Shown here: piece after piece, positions 26,035 through 36,268 of the stretch
Layout: every line of letters begins with the position of its first letter
How positions within the stretch are numbered: position 1 is the first letter of the stretch
Source: Borborobacter arsenicus
Lineage (GTDB): Bacteria > Pseudomonadota > Alphaproteobacteria > Rhizobiales > Rhizobiaceae
Assembly: GCF_003934165.1 (NCBI RefSeq)
Contig: NZ_ML133508.1
Coordinates: 62,001-126,000 of the forward strand
Reading direction: 5' to 3'
DNA: 64,000 nt
Position numbers and translations under genes: made by a program
The notes under the pieces: model-generated
Databases searched by the model: none
Told to the model about the DNA's origin: nothing
Seen by the model: only the letters and a program-made list of their open reading frames with translations

Positions 26035-27846
26035 ATGAGCGAAGCCGGAAACGACCAGTCAGCAAAGGCCGCCGGCGGCTATCGCGTTCTCGCGCGTAAA
26101 TATCGTCCAAGCGATTTTTCGAGCCTGATCGGCCAGGAGCCGATGGTGCGCACGCTGACCAACGCTTTCGCCTCCGGCCGCATAGCGCAGGCCTGGATGC
26201 TGACCGGTGTGCGCGGGGTGGGCAAGACCACCACGGCCCGCATTCTGGCGCGCGCGCTGAACTATAAGACCGACACGATCGATCAGCCCTCGGTTGAGCT
26301 GCAGGTGCTTGGCGAACACTGCCAGGCGATTATGGAAGGCCGTCATGTCGATGTGATCGAGATGGACGCCGCCTCCCATACCGGCATCGATGATATACGC
26401 GATATCATCGAGCAGGTGCGCTATGCACCGGTTTCGGCGCGCTACAAAGTCTATATCATCGACGAAGTGCACATGCTGTCGACGCAGGCCTTCAACGGGC
26501 TGCTCAAAACCCTGGAAGAGCCGCCACCGCATGTGAAGTTCATCTTCGCCACAACCGAAATCCGCAAGGTGCCGATCACTATCCTGTCGCGCTGCCAGCG
26601 CTTCGATCTACGCCGCGTCGATGCCGGTACGCTGACCGCCAATTTGCGCATGATTGCGGACAAGGAGAATATCGAGGTCGATGATGCCGCGCTGGCGATG
26701 ATCGCGCGCGCTGCCGAAGGTTCTGTCCGCGATGGGCAGTCGATCCTTGATCAGGCGATTGCGCATGGTGCGGGTGCTGTCACCGCCGAAGCCGTGCGGG
26801 CGATGCTTGGCCTGGCCGATCGGGCGCGCATAGTCGACCTCTTCGAACATGTCATGAAGGGTGATGCCGCCGCCGCCCTTGGTGAGTTGCGGGCGCAGTA
26901 TGAGACCGGCGCCGATCCGGCCGCGGTGCTGACCGACCTTGCCGAATTCAACCATCTGGTGACGCGGTTGCGTTTTGTGCCGAGCGCTGCCGATGACGCG
27001 TCGCTTTCCGAAGCCGAGCGTTTGCGCGGCCTGGAGTTTGCGCAGGCGCTTTCGGTACGTGTCCTTTCACGCAGCTGGCAGATGCTGCTGAAGGGAATCC
27101 CCGAGGTACAGGCATCTTATCGGCCGATCAGCGCTGCCGAGATGGTGCTGATAAGGCTTGCTCATGCGGCCGACTTGCCGACGCTCGATGAGGCGCTGAA
27201 ATCGCTTGGTGACGGCGGTGTGGGGGCAGGAGCCGGGCTGCGCCCCGCCGCTCAGCCTCAGCCATCGCCCGGTGGTGGAAACGCAAATGCCATGGCGCAG
27301 GCGCGTATGCCCTCAGGCAATGGTGGTGGCCAGACCATGCGTCTTGTCGCGCAGGAAGCCGCACCGACCCCGGTGCAGTTTGCCCCGCCGCCGGCGGTCG
27401 AGGAAGCCCCGGAGGTACCGGTGCGCTCGCTGGCCGACATTGCCGGGTTAGCCGACGAACACCGCGACATGACGCTGAAGGTGCTGGTTAAGCGCTGCGT
27501 GAGGCTGGTCAAGGTCGAGCCTGGCCGACTCGATGTCAATATGACCGATGAAGCACCCAAGACCCTGCTGAACGATCTGGCGGTGAAGCTCAAGGCCTGG
27601 ACCGGTCGACACTGGATGGTGTCGCTGTCGCGGGAACAGGGTGGCCAGACGCTGGCCGAGATGGAATCGAGCAAGCGCGAAAACGCGATTCTTGACGCCA
27701 GGAGCGATCCCACCGTCGCGGCCATTCTGGCGCGGTTTCCGGGAGCCAAGATCATCGATGTACGTATTCCCGATGCATCTGGGGCGGATTCGGTCGAGGC
27801 CGGCATGCCGGACGAGCCGCCACTCGAAGATGATGACGAGAACTGA
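26035..27846 (+). CDS. dnaX: DNA polymerase III subunits gamma and tau
   Basis: A 603-residue clamp-loader ATPase. Near the N terminus are ARKYRPSDFSSLIGQ, Walker A GVRGVGKTT, Walker B YIIDEVHML and the SRC sensor in LSRCQRF. Of the four zinc-site cysteines known in E. coli only the last is kept (GEHCQAI). The C-terminal part is a Pro/Gln/Ala-rich linker and a tau-like domain. ATG 26035 follows a GGGCGG-type sequence; GTG 26017 would add six residues. It heads the dnaX-ebfC-recR cluster. Confidence 0.95.
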   Translation: MSEAGNDQSAKAAGGYRVLARKYRPSDFSSLIGQEPMVRTLTNAFASGRIAQAWMLTGVRGVGKTTTARILARALNYKTDTIDQPSVELQVLGEHCQAIMEGRHVDVIEMDAASHTGIDDIRDIIEQVRYAPVSARYKVYIIDEVHMLSTQAFNGLLKTLEEPPPHVKFIFATTEIRKVPITILSRCQRFDLRRVDAGTLTANLRMIADKENIEVDDAALAMIARAAEGSVRDGQSILDQAIAHGAGAVTAEAVRAMLGLADRARIVDLFEHVMKGDAAAALGELRAQYETGADPAAVLTDLAEFNHLVTRLRFVPSAADDASLSEAERLRGLEFAQALSVRVLSRSWQMLLKGIPEVQASYRPISAAEMVLIRLAHAADLPTLDEALKSLGDGGVGAGAGLRPAAQPQPSPGGGNANAMAQARMPSGNGGGQTMRLVAQEAAPTPVQFAPPPAVEEAPEVPVRSLADIAGLADEHRDMTLKVLVKRCVRLVKVEPGRLDVNMTDEAPKTLLNDLAVKLKAWTGRHWMVSLSREQGGQTLAEMESSKRENAILDARSDPTVAAILARFPGAKIIDVRIPDASGADSVEAGMPDEPPLEDDDEN

Positions 27847-27868
27847 GCGATAAAAAGGACCCAGGATC

Positions 27869-28192
27869 ATGAAGGATCTTCTCGGCCTGATGGGCAAGGC
27901 AAAGGAAATGCAGGCCAAATTCCAGGCCATGCAGGAGGAAATCGCCGGGCTGGAAGCAACAGGCCAGGCTGGCGGCGGTCTCGTCCATGTGACGATTTCC
28001 GGCAAGTTCGAGATGAAGTCGCTGAAAATCGATCCGTCGCTGTTCAAGGAAGAGGACGTCGAGATTCTCGAAGACCTCATCCTTGCAGCGCATAATGATG
28101 CCAAGGTCAAAGTCGAGCAGGTGATGCAGGAAAAAACCAAGGCGCTGACCGCCGGTCTGCCGATGCCGCCGGGAATGAAGCTGCCGTTCTAG
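27869..28192 (+). CDS. ebfC: YbaB/EbfC family nucleoid-associated protein
   Basis: A 107-residue DNA-binding protein of the YbaB/EbfC family. It starts [20 protein letters not shown], with the central [20 protein letters not shown] and the tail [12 protein letters not shown]. The family forms tweezer-like dimers that coat DNA. It lies 22 bp after dnaX and before recR, its usual position. The start follows GGACCCAGGATC. Confidence 0.94.
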   Translation: MKDLLGLMGKAKEMQAKFQAMQEEIAGLEATGQAGGGLVHVTISGKFEMKSLKIDPSLFKEEDVEILEDLILAAHNDAKVKVEQVMQEKTKALTAGLPMPPGMKLPF

Positions 28193-28259
28193 TGAATGGT
28201 GAATAGTGGATGCGGCGCTAGCCGGTGGGCCATTCACCATTTTACTATTCACCATTCAC
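28192..28259. repeat. Perfect 16-bp inverted repeat between ebfC and recR
   Basis: GTGAATGGTGAATAGT (28192-28207) pairs perfectly with ACTATTCACCATTCAC (28244-28259) around a 36-base spacer that itself holds CCATTCACCATT. The arms are built of GGTGAAT units. The element occupies nearly the whole ebfC-recR gap and starts inside the ebfC stop codon region. Confidence 0.7.
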
Positions 28260-28280
28260 CCCTTTCGCTAAACCACGCCT

Positions 28281-28886
28281 ATGTCGAAGCGAATCGCTGG
28301 TCCTGAAATCGAACGGCTGATCCAGCTCCTGGCTAAGGTGCCGGGGCTTGGTCCGCGTTCTGCCAGGCGTGCAGCACTTCACCTCATCAAGAAGAAGGAA
28401 CAGCTTTTGGCGCCGCTTGCCGACGCTATGGGCGAGGCGGTGGAGAAAGTGCGCGTCTGCACCACCTGCGGCAATGTCGATACCGCCGATCCCTGCATGA
28501 TCTGCACCGATCCGCGTCGTGATCCGGCCACCATCATCGTCGTCGAGGATGTTGCCGATCTGTGGGCGCTGGAGCGCGCCGGCGCGATGAATGCGCTCTA
28601 CCATGTGCTCGGCGGCACACTGTCGCCGCTCGACGGTATCGGCCCCGACCAGCTTACCATCAAGCAATTGGTCAGCCGGATCGCACAGGGCGCGATTCGG
28701 GAGGTGATCATCGCCGTTAACGCCACTGTCGAGGGACAGACGACCGCGCATTACCTAACTGACCAGCTTGCCGGCTTCGAGGTGAAGGTGACGCGGCTTG
28801 CCCATGGCGTACCGGTGGGCGGCGAACTCGACTATCTGGACGAGGGGACGCTTGCGGCAGCGTTGAAATCGCGGACGGCTTTTTGA
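28281..28886 (+). CDS. recR: Recombination protein RecR
   Basis: A 201-residue recombination mediator that works with RecO and RecF to load RecA on gapped DNA. It has the N-terminal helix-hairpin-helix [17 protein letters not shown], the zinc finger [16 protein letters not shown], a Toprim region with [13 protein letters not shown], and the C-terminal Walker-like [17 protein letters not shown]. Length and order are standard. Confidence 0.97.
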   Translation: MSKRIAGPEIERLIQLLAKVPGLGPRSARRAALHLIKKKEQLLAPLADAMGEAVEKVRVCTTCGNVDTADPCMICTDPRRDPATIIVVEDVADLWALERAGAMNALYHVLGGTLSPLDGIGPDQLTIKQLVSRIAQGAIREVIIAVNATVEGQTTAHYLTDQLAGFEVKVTRLAHGVPVGGELDYLDEGTLAAALKSRTAF

Positions 28887-28911
28887 CGTCTCCAAAGGGA
28901 AAAGGGGGAAG

Positions 28912-30207
28912 ATGATTTTTGTAAAGGCGCTACTCTTGTCCACCCCCCTCTGCCCTGCCGGTACCCGACCTCTCAAGCGAATGCTCCTCGCCCTATGCGC
29001 TGCGCTCGTCCTCTTCGTACTGTTGCCGATTGGATCAAGCCAAGCCGCAAAGATAGACGATCAGTTCCAGGCTTGGCTTCGCAACGATCTGTGGCCCGAG
29101 GCGCAAGCGCAGGGCATTTCCCAAGCCACGTTCCATGCCGCTTTTGCCAGCGTTTTGCCCAATCTCAAGCTGCCCGATCTGGTCCTGCCCGGCACGAAGC
29201 CGAAGACGCCGAAGAAGCAGCATCAGGCCGAATTTGGCTCGCCGGGCAGTTACTTCGCACCCATTAGTGGCGTGACGGCAGGCGGGCGTTCGCGCGCCGG
29301 CCAGCATGTCGCCACCCTTGCCGCAGTGGAAAAGCGCTTCGGCGTGCCCGGCGGCGTGGTCCTGGCGATTTGGGGGCGCGAATCCGGTTTCGGCGCGGCG
29401 AAAATTCCCTATAACGCTTTCGAGGTGCTCGGCACCAAGGCCTTTCTGGCCACCCGCAAGGACATGTTCCGTAAGGAGGTGCTGGCGGCGCTGGAAATGG
29501 TGGAGCGCGGGCTGGCCTCGCCGAAGGACATGAAATCCTCCTGGGCCGGCGCGCTAGGCCAGCCGCAATTCCTGCCGACCTCCTTCCTCAAGCACGCAGT
29601 CGATTTCGACGGCGACGGCCGCGCCGATATATGGGGGTCGGTGCCCGATACTCTGGCCTCCATCGCCAACTATCTGGCGCATTACGGCTGGACTAAGGGC
29701 CGCGACTGGGGCTTCGAGGTGGCCGTGCCCGCCAGAGTTTCCTGTGCGCTGGAAGGGCCGGACCAGGGCCGCCGGATTTCGGATTGGGCGGCGATGGGCA
29801 TTGCCCGTATCGGCGGCAAGCCGTTTCCCCAGCATGAGGCGCGCGCCGAAGGCTATCTGCTGATGCCGGCGGGGCGCAGCGGCCCAGCCTTCATCGTCAC
29901 GCCGAATTTCTATGTGCTCAAGCAATATAATGAGAGCGACCTCTATGCGCTCTTCATCGGCCACGGCGCCGACCGCATCGCCTATGGCGACAAGTCCTTT
30001 GCGGCGCAATGGGGCAAGGTCGGCGGGCTCTATCGCTCCGATGTTGCCGCCATGCAGAGGGGGCTTGAGAAGGCCGGCTATGATGTCGGCGGTGCCGACG
30101 GCCTGCCGGGCTTCAAGACCCGCCGCTCCATAGGTGCATGGCAGGCAAAGAACGGTCGCGCGCCAACCTGCTTTCCCGACAAGGAGCTGGTTGGGGCGCT
30201 GCGATAG
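28912..30207 (+). CDS. Lytic murein transglycosylase with peptidoglycan-binding domain
   Basis: A 431-residue exported enzyme of the MltB-type (SLT_2) family. After an N-terminal signal (hydrophobic segment about residues 24-40, ending SSQAAK) the catalytic domain shows AIWGRESGFG, with the catalytic Glu in GRESGFG, and SWAGALGQPQFLPTSFL. A C-terminal peptidoglycan-binding region includes VAAMQRGLEKAGYDVGG. It cleaves glycan strands with 1,6-anhydro product. The start is uncertain: ATG 28912 follows AAGGGGGAAG but gives an unusually long n-region; ATG 28981 directly precedes the hydrophobic stretch. Confidence 0.9.
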   Translation: MIFVKALLLSTPLCPAGTRPLKRMLLALCAALVLFVLLPIGSSQAAKIDDQFQAWLRNDLWPEAQAQGISQATFHAAFASVLPNLKLPDLVLPGTKPKTPKKQHQAEFGSPGSYFAPISGVTAGGRSRAGQHVATLAAVEKRFGVPGGVVLAIWGRESGFGAAKIPYNAFEVLGTKAFLATRKDMFRKEVLAALEMVERGLASPKDMKSSWAGALGQPQFLPTSFLKHAVDFDGDGRADIWGSVPDTLASIANYLAHYGWTKGRDWGFEVAVPARVSCALEGPDQGRRISDWAAMGIARIGGKPFPQHEARAEGYLLMPAGRSGPAFIVTPNFYVLKQYNESDLYALFIGHGADRIAYGDKSFAAQWGKVGGLYRSDVAAMQRGLEKAGYDVGGADGLPGFKTRRSIGAWQAKNGRAPTCFPDKELVGALR

Positions 30208-30208
30208 G

Positions 30209-31204
30209 TCAACCGGCCAATTCCCGGTGGACCTCGGCGAGGATTTCGAAGGAGCGCACACGCGCCTTATGATCGAAAATCTGCGCGGTCACCATCAACT
30301 CGTCGGCACCGGTGCGCGCGATGAAGGCTTCCAGGCCGGACTTCACCATTTCTGGCGAGCCGACGATTGCGCAGGACAGGGCCGAGGCGAGCGTGGCCTT
30401 TACCATCGGGTCGAGTTCGGCATCGTAATTTTCGACCGGCGGCGGCAATTGGCCCGGCCTGCCGCTGCGCAGATTGACGAAGGCCTGTTGCAGCGAACTG
30501 AAATGGAACTTCGCCTCCGCATCCGTCCCGGCGGCGAAGACGTTGAGGCCGAGCATGACATAGGGTTTCTGCAACCGCTCCGAAGGTTGAAAGCGCGCCC
30601 GATAAATCTCAAGCGCATGCTCCATTTCGGCCGGCGCGAAATGAGATGCGAACGCGTAAGGCAGACCGAGCATTGCCGCCAATTGCGCGCCATAGAGGCT
30701 GGAGCCGAGTATCCAGACCGGAACGTCCTGGCCTTCGCCGGGAACGGCGCGAACTCGCTGGTTGGGTTCTGCGGGCGCAAAATAATTGATGAGCTCCACC
30801 ACATCCTGCGGAAAGCTGTCGACGCCGGCCTCCATGTTGCGCCGTAATGCGCGTGCCGTGTTCATGTCGGTGCCCGGTGCGCGGCCAAGCCCGAGGTCGA
30901 TGCGCCCGGGATGGAGTGCAGCAAGCGTGCCGAACTGCTCGGCAATCACCAAGGGTGCATGGTTGGGCAGCATGATGCCGCCGGCGCCCACGCGAATCGT
31001 TTTGGTACCGGCCGCCACATGACCGATCACAACCGAGGTGGCGGCGCTGGCGATGCCCGGCATGTTGTGATGTTCGGCCAGCCAGTAGCGCAGATAGCCG
31101 AGGCGCTCGGCATGGCGCGCGAGATCGAGCGTATTGGCAAGTGACCGCGAGGCTGTGTTGCCCTCGGCAATGGGAGCAAGGTCGAGAACGGAAAGAGGGA
31201 TCAT
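30209..31204 (-). CDS. LLM-class flavin-dependent oxidoreductase (first of two)
   Basis: A 331-residue luciferase-like monooxygenase, starting [15 protein letters not shown]. It has [20 protein letters not shown] and the block [13 protein letters not shown], both characteristic of the bacterial luciferase-like subgroup often annotated as MsnO8. FMNH2-dependent oxidation is the family activity; the substrate is unknown. ATG 31204 is chosen because the beta-barrel starts there; an extension to 31267 lacks similarity. It converges with the transglycosylase gene with one base between the stops. Confidence 0.87.
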   Translation of the reverse strand: MIPLSVLDLAPIAEGNTASRSLANTLDLARHAERLGYLRYWLAEHHNMPGIASAATSVVIGHVAAGTKTIRVGAGGIMLPNHAPLVIAEQFGTLAALHPGRIDLGLGRAPGTDMNTARALRRNMEAGVDSFPQDVVELINYFAPAEPNQRVRAVPGEGQDVPVWILGSSLYGAQLAAMLGLPYAFASHFAPAEMEHALEIYRARFQPSERLQKPYVMLGLNVFAAGTDAEAKFHFSSLQQAFVNLRSGRPGQLPPPVENYDAELDPMVKATLASALSCAIVGSPEMVKSGLEAFIARTGADELMVTAQIFDHKARVRSFEILAEVHRELAG

Positions 31205-31308
31205 CAGGCAGGCTCCGGAGGGGCAGGAATTCTGGATATAGGCACTCCCTTCGGCGGCGCCAACCATTGGTCAGGCCGCCATTGCTCCTCGCCAATTCGC
31301 GCCGTCGA

Positions 31309-32364
31309 TCAGCCGGCGGTTAGCTCAGGCACCTTTGTACCGAGTTCCTTGCGCACCATCGGCGCGACCCTGGTGCCGAACAATTCGATTGCCTTCATGA
31401 TCTTGGCGTGCGGCATAGTGCCGATCGCCATTTGCAGCAGGAACCGATCGTTCTTGAACAAGGCATGGTTGGCGATGATCTTTTCGGCGACCTGCTCGGG
31501 ATCGCCGACGAAGAGCGCGCCTCGCGGACCCCGCGCCTGGTCGAAATGCGCGCGATTGGTCGGGCCCCAGCCCCGCTCGCGGCCGATACGGTTCATCACC
31601 TCCGCCTGGGGCTGGTAGAAGTCGTCGGCTGCCTGTTCCGAGGTTTCGCCGACGAAGCCATGCACATTGATGCTGGTGGCAAGTTTCGTTGCATCGTGCC
31701 CGCTTCGCGAGGCCGCCTGGCGATAGAGATCAAACAGCGGCGCGAAGCGGGCGGGTTCGCCGCCGATAATGGCAAGCGCCAGCGGCAGGCCGAGCATGCC
31801 TGCACGTGCCACCGATGCCGGCGTTCCGCCAACAGCGATCCATATTGGGAGTTTTTCCTGAAGAGGGCGCGGATAGACGCCGCGATCATGGATCGGCGCG
31901 CGCAATTCTCCTGACCAGGTAACGCGTTCGCTGTCGCGCAGCTTCAGGAGCAGATCGAGTTTTTCGGCGAAGAGCTGGTCGTAATCTTCCAAATTATAGC
32001 CGAAGAGCGGGAAGGATTCGATAAAGGAGCCGCGCCCGGCCATTATCTCGGCACGTCCGCCCGAAAGCAGGTCGAGCGTGGCGAACTGCTGGAAGACGCG
32101 CACCGGATCGTCGGAGGACAGAACGGTGACCGCGCTGGTGAGCCTGATACGGCTGGTGCGCTCGGCTGCGGCGGCAAGTGCCACGATGGGTGCGGAGGCT
32201 GCATAGTCCGGGCGGTGGTGTTCGCCGAGCCCGAAGACGTCGAGCCCGACCTGATCGGCCAGTTCGATCTCCTCGATCAGGTTGCGCAACCTCTGATGCG
32301 CACTGACAGCGCCTGGGCCGCTATCGAGGCTGACATCGGCAAAGGTGTAGAGACCGATTTCCAT
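31309..32364 (-). CDS. LLM-class flavin-dependent oxidoreductase (second)
   Basis: A 351-residue luciferase-like monooxygenase of a different subgroup from its neighbour. It starts [14 protein letters not shown], has [20 protein letters not shown], and [20 protein letters not shown]. The last resembles the Atu2307/SP_0267-type LLM group. FMN-dependent oxidation is inferred from family; the substrate is unknown. It lies upstream of the first LLM gene with about 100 bp between, so the two may be co-expressed. Confidence 0.87.
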   Translation of the reverse strand: MEIGLYTFADVSLDSGPGAVSAHQRLRNLIEEIELADQVGLDVFGLGEHHRPDYAASAPIVALAAAAERTSRIRLTSAVTVLSSDDPVRVFQQFATLDLLSGGRAEIMAGRGSFIESFPLFGYNLEDYDQLFAEKLDLLLKLRDSERVTWSGELRAPIHDRGVYPRPLQEKLPIWIAVGGTPASVARAGMLGLPLALAIIGGEPARFAPLFDLYRQAASRSGHDATKLATSINVHGFVGETSEQAADDFYQPQAEVMNRIGRERGWGPTNRAHFDQARGPRGALFVGDPEQVAEKIIANHALFKNDRFLLQMAIGTMPHAKIMKAIELFGTRVAPMVRKELGTKVPELTAG

Positions 32365-32554
32365 TGAGTTGCCCTCTTCCTACGGATCGGATGCAGATAG
32401 CGATGTGGAGACTTGTCTGCCAGAGGTGCGGTTGTGAACGGTCCTTTCAGTTTTCCGATCGGCGGACCGTTCCTTAACGGCAACATTCGCCGAATACATG
32501 GCAGTCATGCCGTTTTGGCGCTTGAACTCTGGGCTTTCGCGCGTATGTAAGCCA

Positions 32555-32579
32555 CGCGAAGAGATTTTGTATCTTCGCG
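32555..32579. promoter_or_regulatory. Inverted repeat in the leader of the DUF6481 gene
   Basis: A perfect 8-bp inverted repeat, CGCGAAGA and TCTTCGCG, with a 9-base loop (GATTTTGTA) located 29 bp ahead of the TTG start. It could be an operator or a 5' leader hairpin. The rest of the 243 bp between the divergent genes shows nothing clear. Confidence 0.35.
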
Positions 32580-32607
32580 AACCGACGTATAGGAATGAAG
32601 GCGAACA

Positions 32608-33033
32608 TTGGCACTCTATAGGGAACAAGACATATTCGAGCGGCGCAACGCCGCAAATGCAGCAAAACAGGCTCTGCTGGAGCGTTTCAAGGCAAGACCC
32701 GCTGAAGACGACCCGCAGGTGATGGCGCGCAAGGCCGAGCGTCAGGCCATCCTGGAGGCGCGCGAAAAGCGCAATGCCGAAAAGGAAAGGCTGAGACAGG
32801 AAAAGCTGGCACGCGAGGCTAAAGAAAGAGCCGAGCGCGAAGCCATTGCAGAAGCCGCACGCATTGCCGCTGAAGAAGCCGCAGCAGCCGAAGCAAAAGC
32901 CAAGGAAGCGGAAGAGATGGATCGCATCTCGCGCTTGCTCGCCGACGAGGCCGAGCGCAAGGCCAAGCGCGACGCCCGCTATGCCGCCCGAAAGGCGCGC
33001 AACGGCCGGATGCCGCCGCCTCGTCCGGCATAA
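32608..33033 (+). CDS. DUF6481 family protein, charged coiled coil
   Basis: A 141-residue highly charged protein, nearly all helix, dominated by Ala, Glu, Lys and Arg. A long coiled coil spans about residues 35-130, with LREKR-like heptads such as EKRNAEKERLRQEKLAREAK. The opening FERRNAANAAKQALLERF fits DUF6481 proteins of Rhizobiales. The start is TTG, preceded by GAAGG; no ATG lies in frame nearby. Function is unknown; an abundant small charged protein acting on RNA or stress is only a guess. Confidence 0.72.
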   Translation: MALYREQDIFERRNAANAAKQALLERFKARPAEDDPQVMARKAERQAILEAREKRNAEKERLRQEKLAREAKERAEREAIAEAARIAAEEAAAAEAKAKEAEEMDRISRLLADEAERKAKRDARYAARKARNGRMPPPRPA

Positions 33034-33184
33034 ATCTCGGCTTCAGGCCTGACGCGAAGCGCCGACATGCCCTTTGTATTTTTCTCGGGCATCAGATGAC
33101 GGCGCAGTCGCATTTGTGATGCACAGCCTTTCTCTGGTGCGCCCTATTGGTGCAGCGGCAGAGTAGGGCTGTGCGTATTTCTTA

Positions 33185-33316
33185 TTATTTGTTTTTGTCC
33201 TTAAGCCTTGTCGCCTGAACCGCCGGGGCCTTGAGTGCGGGCTCAGCGGCCGGCTTCTTTGCATCCTTTTTCGGTTTTCGCGGTTCCTTGTTGCTGCGCA
33301 ATTGTCCCTTGGCCAT
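33185..33316 (-). CDS. Small lysine-rich conserved hypothetical protein
   Basis: A 43-residue basic protein beginning MAKGQLRSNKEPRKPKKD and ending RLKDKNK. I recall similar short proteins with the same opening in many Rhizobiales genomes, usually unannotated in function. ATG 33316 is chosen because this conserved opening starts there; the frame extends upstream to 33373 without similarity. The downstream GCACAGCC/GGCTGTGC pair at 33121-33174 could form a loose terminator. Confidence 0.65.
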   Translation of the reverse strand: MAKGQLRSNKEPRKPKKDAKKPAAEPALKAPAVQATRLKDKNK

Positions 33317-33445
33317 GGCTTCCTCCGTGAGTGGCGACGCTTCGAGTGAACCAACAGTTCGTGGCAAGAGCAAGGGGCGATGAACGCCGGCAAGGTGCGG
33401 TTTGCATATTGTGTGGGCGGCGTCTGCTAAACCGGCAAGGATGAC

Positions 33446-34684
33446 TCAGCGGTCGCTTTCTTCAAGCACGCGCAGCCGCAACTGGCCGGTCTTGGATTCG
33501 GCACTCCGCTCGACTGCACGACTGGCTCCACGAGCTTCGTCCGCTTCGCCGACGCCGAATTCCAGCGACTCGATCTTGGCCCCGCGTTTGGTGACCTTGC
33601 TGGACGAGACGAGGATATCGTCGATGTCCTTCGACGCCTGGCCGAAATGCGTCTGCAATTTGCGCACCCGATCGTCGAGGCGCGAGACATCCTCCATCAG
33701 CCGGATGACCTCGCCCTGGATCAGATGTGCCTGTTCGCGCATCCGCGCGTCCTTCAGGATCGCCTGAATGACCTGTATCGACAGCATCAGGAGGGAGGGC
33801 GAGACGATTACGACGCGCGCGCGGTGGGCGCGATGGACAAGCGTCTCGAAATTCTCGTGGATCTCGCTGAATACGGATTCCGAAGGCACGAACATGAAAG
33901 CCGTGTCCTGGGTTTCTCCGCTGATCAGATATTTGTCCGAAATATCCCTGATGTGGATTTCGACATCTCGGCGGAAGGCCTGTGCGGCAAGCTTTTGTGC
34001 CTCCGGTCCTTCAGCGGCGCGGATGGCGTTCCACGCTTCCAGCGGAAACTTGGCGTCGATGACCAGGGACGGCGAGCCATTGGGCATTTTTACCAGACAG
34101 TCCGGCCGGTTGTTGTTGGAGAGCGTCGCCTGGAATTCGTAAGCGCCGTGAGGGAGCCCATCGGCAACGATTGCCTCCATGCGTGATTGCCCGAACGCAC
34201 CGCGCGTCTGCTTGTTGGACAGGATTGCCTGCAGTTGCACGACCTGGCCGGCAAGCGACTGGATATTGCCCTGTGCGGTGTCGATGACTGCAAGCCGCTC
34301 CTGCAGCTTGGCAAGGCTCTCATGCGTTGACCTTGTCTGTTCCGACATGGTCTGGCCTAGCCGCCCGGTCATGGCGTCGAGCCGCTGGCCGATCGATTGC
34401 GTGAGTTCGGCCTGGCGAGACCCAAACACCTCCGCCAATGCGCCCATGCGCCCCTGCATCTCAGCTTGGGATTGCAGAATATCCGCCATGCGTGCTTCAG
34501 TGTCGCGGGCACGCTCTGCCGCTTCTGTCGCGGCAACTGCTCGAGCCTTGGATGAGCGCCAGAGCGCCACGACCAGCACCAGCAGCAGGAACAGCAGCAC
34601 TATCGAGCCAACGGCCAGGATTTGGCCGAGCGAAACGACGCTGGCGCCCAGGTGCAATACGGGTTCGGAAAGCAGATCGATCAT
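33446..34684 (-). CDS. rmuC: DNA recombination protein RmuC
   Basis: A 412-residue membrane-anchored protein of the RmuC family. One N-terminal helix (about residues 22-45) is followed by a coiled coil (about 50-150) and a nuclease-like domain with LPHGAYEFQATLSNNNRPDC, LVIDAKFPLEAWNAI and AFMFVPSESVFSEI. RmuC limits sequence inversion at short repeats in E. coli and belongs to a restriction-like nuclease fold. It diverges from def with about 100 bp between. Confidence 0.94.
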   Translation of the reverse strand: MIDLLSEPVLHLGASVVSLGQILAVGSIVLLFLLLVLVVALWRSSKARAVAATEAAERARDTEARMADILQSQAEMQGRMGALAEVFGSRQAELTQSIGQRLDAMTGRLGQTMSEQTRSTHESLAKLQERLAVIDTAQGNIQSLAGQVVQLQAILSNKQTRGAFGQSRMEAIVADGLPHGAYEFQATLSNNNRPDCLVKMPNGSPSLVIDAKFPLEAWNAIRAAEGPEAQKLAAQAFRRDVEIHIRDISDKYLISGETQDTAFMFVPSESVFSEIHENFETLVHRAHRARVVIVSPSLLMLSIQVIQAILKDARMREQAHLIQGEVIRLMEDVSRLDDRVRKLQTHFGQASKDIDDILVSSSKVTKRGAKIESLEFGVGEADEARGASRAVERSAESKTGQLRLRVLEESDR

Positions 34685-34786
34685 ACGGACAGGATACGTG
34701 ATTCGCGCTGCGATAACAGATCAAAACAGGAACATCGTGAAGGCAAGGCAGTTGACGCCTTTTCTCGCAAGCCTTAGGTGAGGCGC

Positions 34787-35317
34787 ATGACGATCAAGCC
34801 GCTCGTAATCCTTCCCGATCCCGTACTGCGCCAGCTTTCCAAGCCGGTGGAGCGCATTGACGATTCGCTGCGCAAGCTGGCCGACGACATGCTGGAAACC
34901 ATGTATGACGCGCCGGGAATAGGCTTGGCTGCCATTCAGATCGGTGAACCGTTGCGCATGCTGGTGATCGACCTGGCCAAGGAGGACGAAAAGCGTTCGC
35001 CGCAGGTCTTCATCAACCCCGAAATCCTCAGCCGGTCGGATGAGGGCTCGGTCTATGAGGAAGGCTGCCTGTCGATTCCCGATTACTATGCCGAGGTGGA
35101 GCGTCCGGCTTCGGTGCGGGTGAAATTCCTCGATCGTGACGGCAAAGAGCAGGAAGTTGACGCCGATGGGCTTCTGGCAACCTGCCTGCAGCATGAGATC
35201 GACCATCTCAATGGCGTGCTCTTCATCGACCATATCTCCAAGCTGAAGCGCGACATGGTCATTAAGAAATTCAAGAAGCTGGCCAAGGACCGGCAACCGA
35301 GCCGCATGGTCGGGTAG
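34787..35317 (+). CDS. def: Peptide deformylase
   Basis: A 176-residue metalloenzyme that removes the formyl group from new proteins. All three motifs are present: [18 protein letters not shown] with the metal-binding Cys, and QHEIDHLNG with both His ligands and the catalytic Glu. ATG 34787 is used; an in-frame GTG at 34778 would add three residues. It is followed after 15 bp by fmt, the enzyme that adds the formyl group. Confidence 0.97.
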   Translation: MTIKPLVILPDPVLRQLSKPVERIDDSLRKLADDMLETMYDAPGIGLAAIQIGEPLRMLVIDLAKEDEKRSPQVFINPEILSRSDEGSVYEEGCLSIPDYYAEVERPASVRVKFLDRDGKEQEVDADGLLATCLQHEIDHLNGVLFIDHISKLKRDMVIKKFKKLAKDRQPSRMVG

Positions 35318-35332
35318 GGTCAGGACCCTCGC

Positions 35333-36268
35333 ATGCCCCTTCGCATCATCTTCATGGGCACGCCGGAATTTTCCGTCGCCACCCTTCGTGCAATCGCCGG
35401 GGCGGGCCACGAAATAGTCTGCATCTATACCCAGCCGCCGCGCCCGGCAGGGCGGCGCGGGCTGGAACTGACGCCTTCGCCGGTACAGCACGAGGCCGAA
35501 CGGCTGGGCGTGGAGGTGCGTGCACCCTTGTCACTCAGGGGATCAGCCGAGCAGGAGGCGTTTCGTGCCTTGGGTGCCGATGTCGCGGTTGTCGTCGCCT
35601 ATGGGTTGTTGTTGCCGCCCGCCATTCTCGAAGGTACGCGGTTCGGTTGTTATAACGGCCATGCCTCGCTGCTGCCACGCTGGCGCGGGGCCGCACCGAT
35701 CCAGCGGGCGATCATGGCTGGCGACCGGGAAACCGGTATGATGATCATGAAGATGGATCGGGGGCTGGACACCGGACCGGTCGCGCTGACGCACCGCATC
35801 GGCATCGAGCCCGACATGACTGCCGGCGAATTGCACGACCGGCTGATGGACGTCGGCGCCGATCTTATGGTGGAGGCGTTGGCGCGGCTTGAACAGGGCG
35901 ATTTGTCCTTGACGCCACAGGCGCCGGACGGCGTCACCTATGCAAGCAAGATCGACAAGACTGAAACGAGAATCGTCTGGTCGCGGCCGGCAGGTGAGGT
36001 GCACGACCATATTCGCGGCCTGTCGCCCTTTCCGGGCGCATGGTGCGAGATGGTCGTCGCCGGAAAGGCCGAGCGACTGAAAGTCCTACGCACAACATTG
36101 GCGGATGGCAATGGCGTGCCCGGCGTGGTCCTGGATGATCGACTGGCGGTAGCTTGCGGTGAGGGGGCTGTAAGGCTCCTGCAGGTTCAGCGGGCCGGCG
36201 GCAAGGCGGTTGCCGCCGAGGAGTTCCTCCGCGGCGCGAAACTCGGCAAAGATACGAGGCTGGCATGA
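35333..36268 (+). CDS. fmt: Methionyl-tRNA formyltransferase
   Basis: A 311-residue enzyme that formylates initiator Met-tRNA. The N-terminal formyltransferase domain has [15 protein letters not shown] and the folate site [20 protein letters not shown], with [17 protein letters not shown]-terminal OB-like domain follows from about residue 208. It overlaps the GNAT gene by four bases (ATGA). Confidence 0.97.
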   Translation: MPLRIIFMGTPEFSVATLRAIAGAGHEIVCIYTQPPRPAGRRGLELTPSPVQHEAERLGVEVRAPLSLRGSAEQEAFRALGADVAVVVAYGLLLPPAILEGTRFGCYNGHASLLPRWRGAAPIQRAIMAGDRETGMMIMKMDRGLDTGPVALTHRIGIEPDMTAGELHDRLMDVGADLMVEALARLEQGDLSLTPQAPDGVTYASKIDKTETRIVWSRPAGEVHDHIRGLSPFPGAWCEMVVAGKAERLKVLRTTLADGNGVPGVVLDDRLAVACGEGAVRLLQVQRAGGKAVAAEEFLRGAKLGKDTRLA

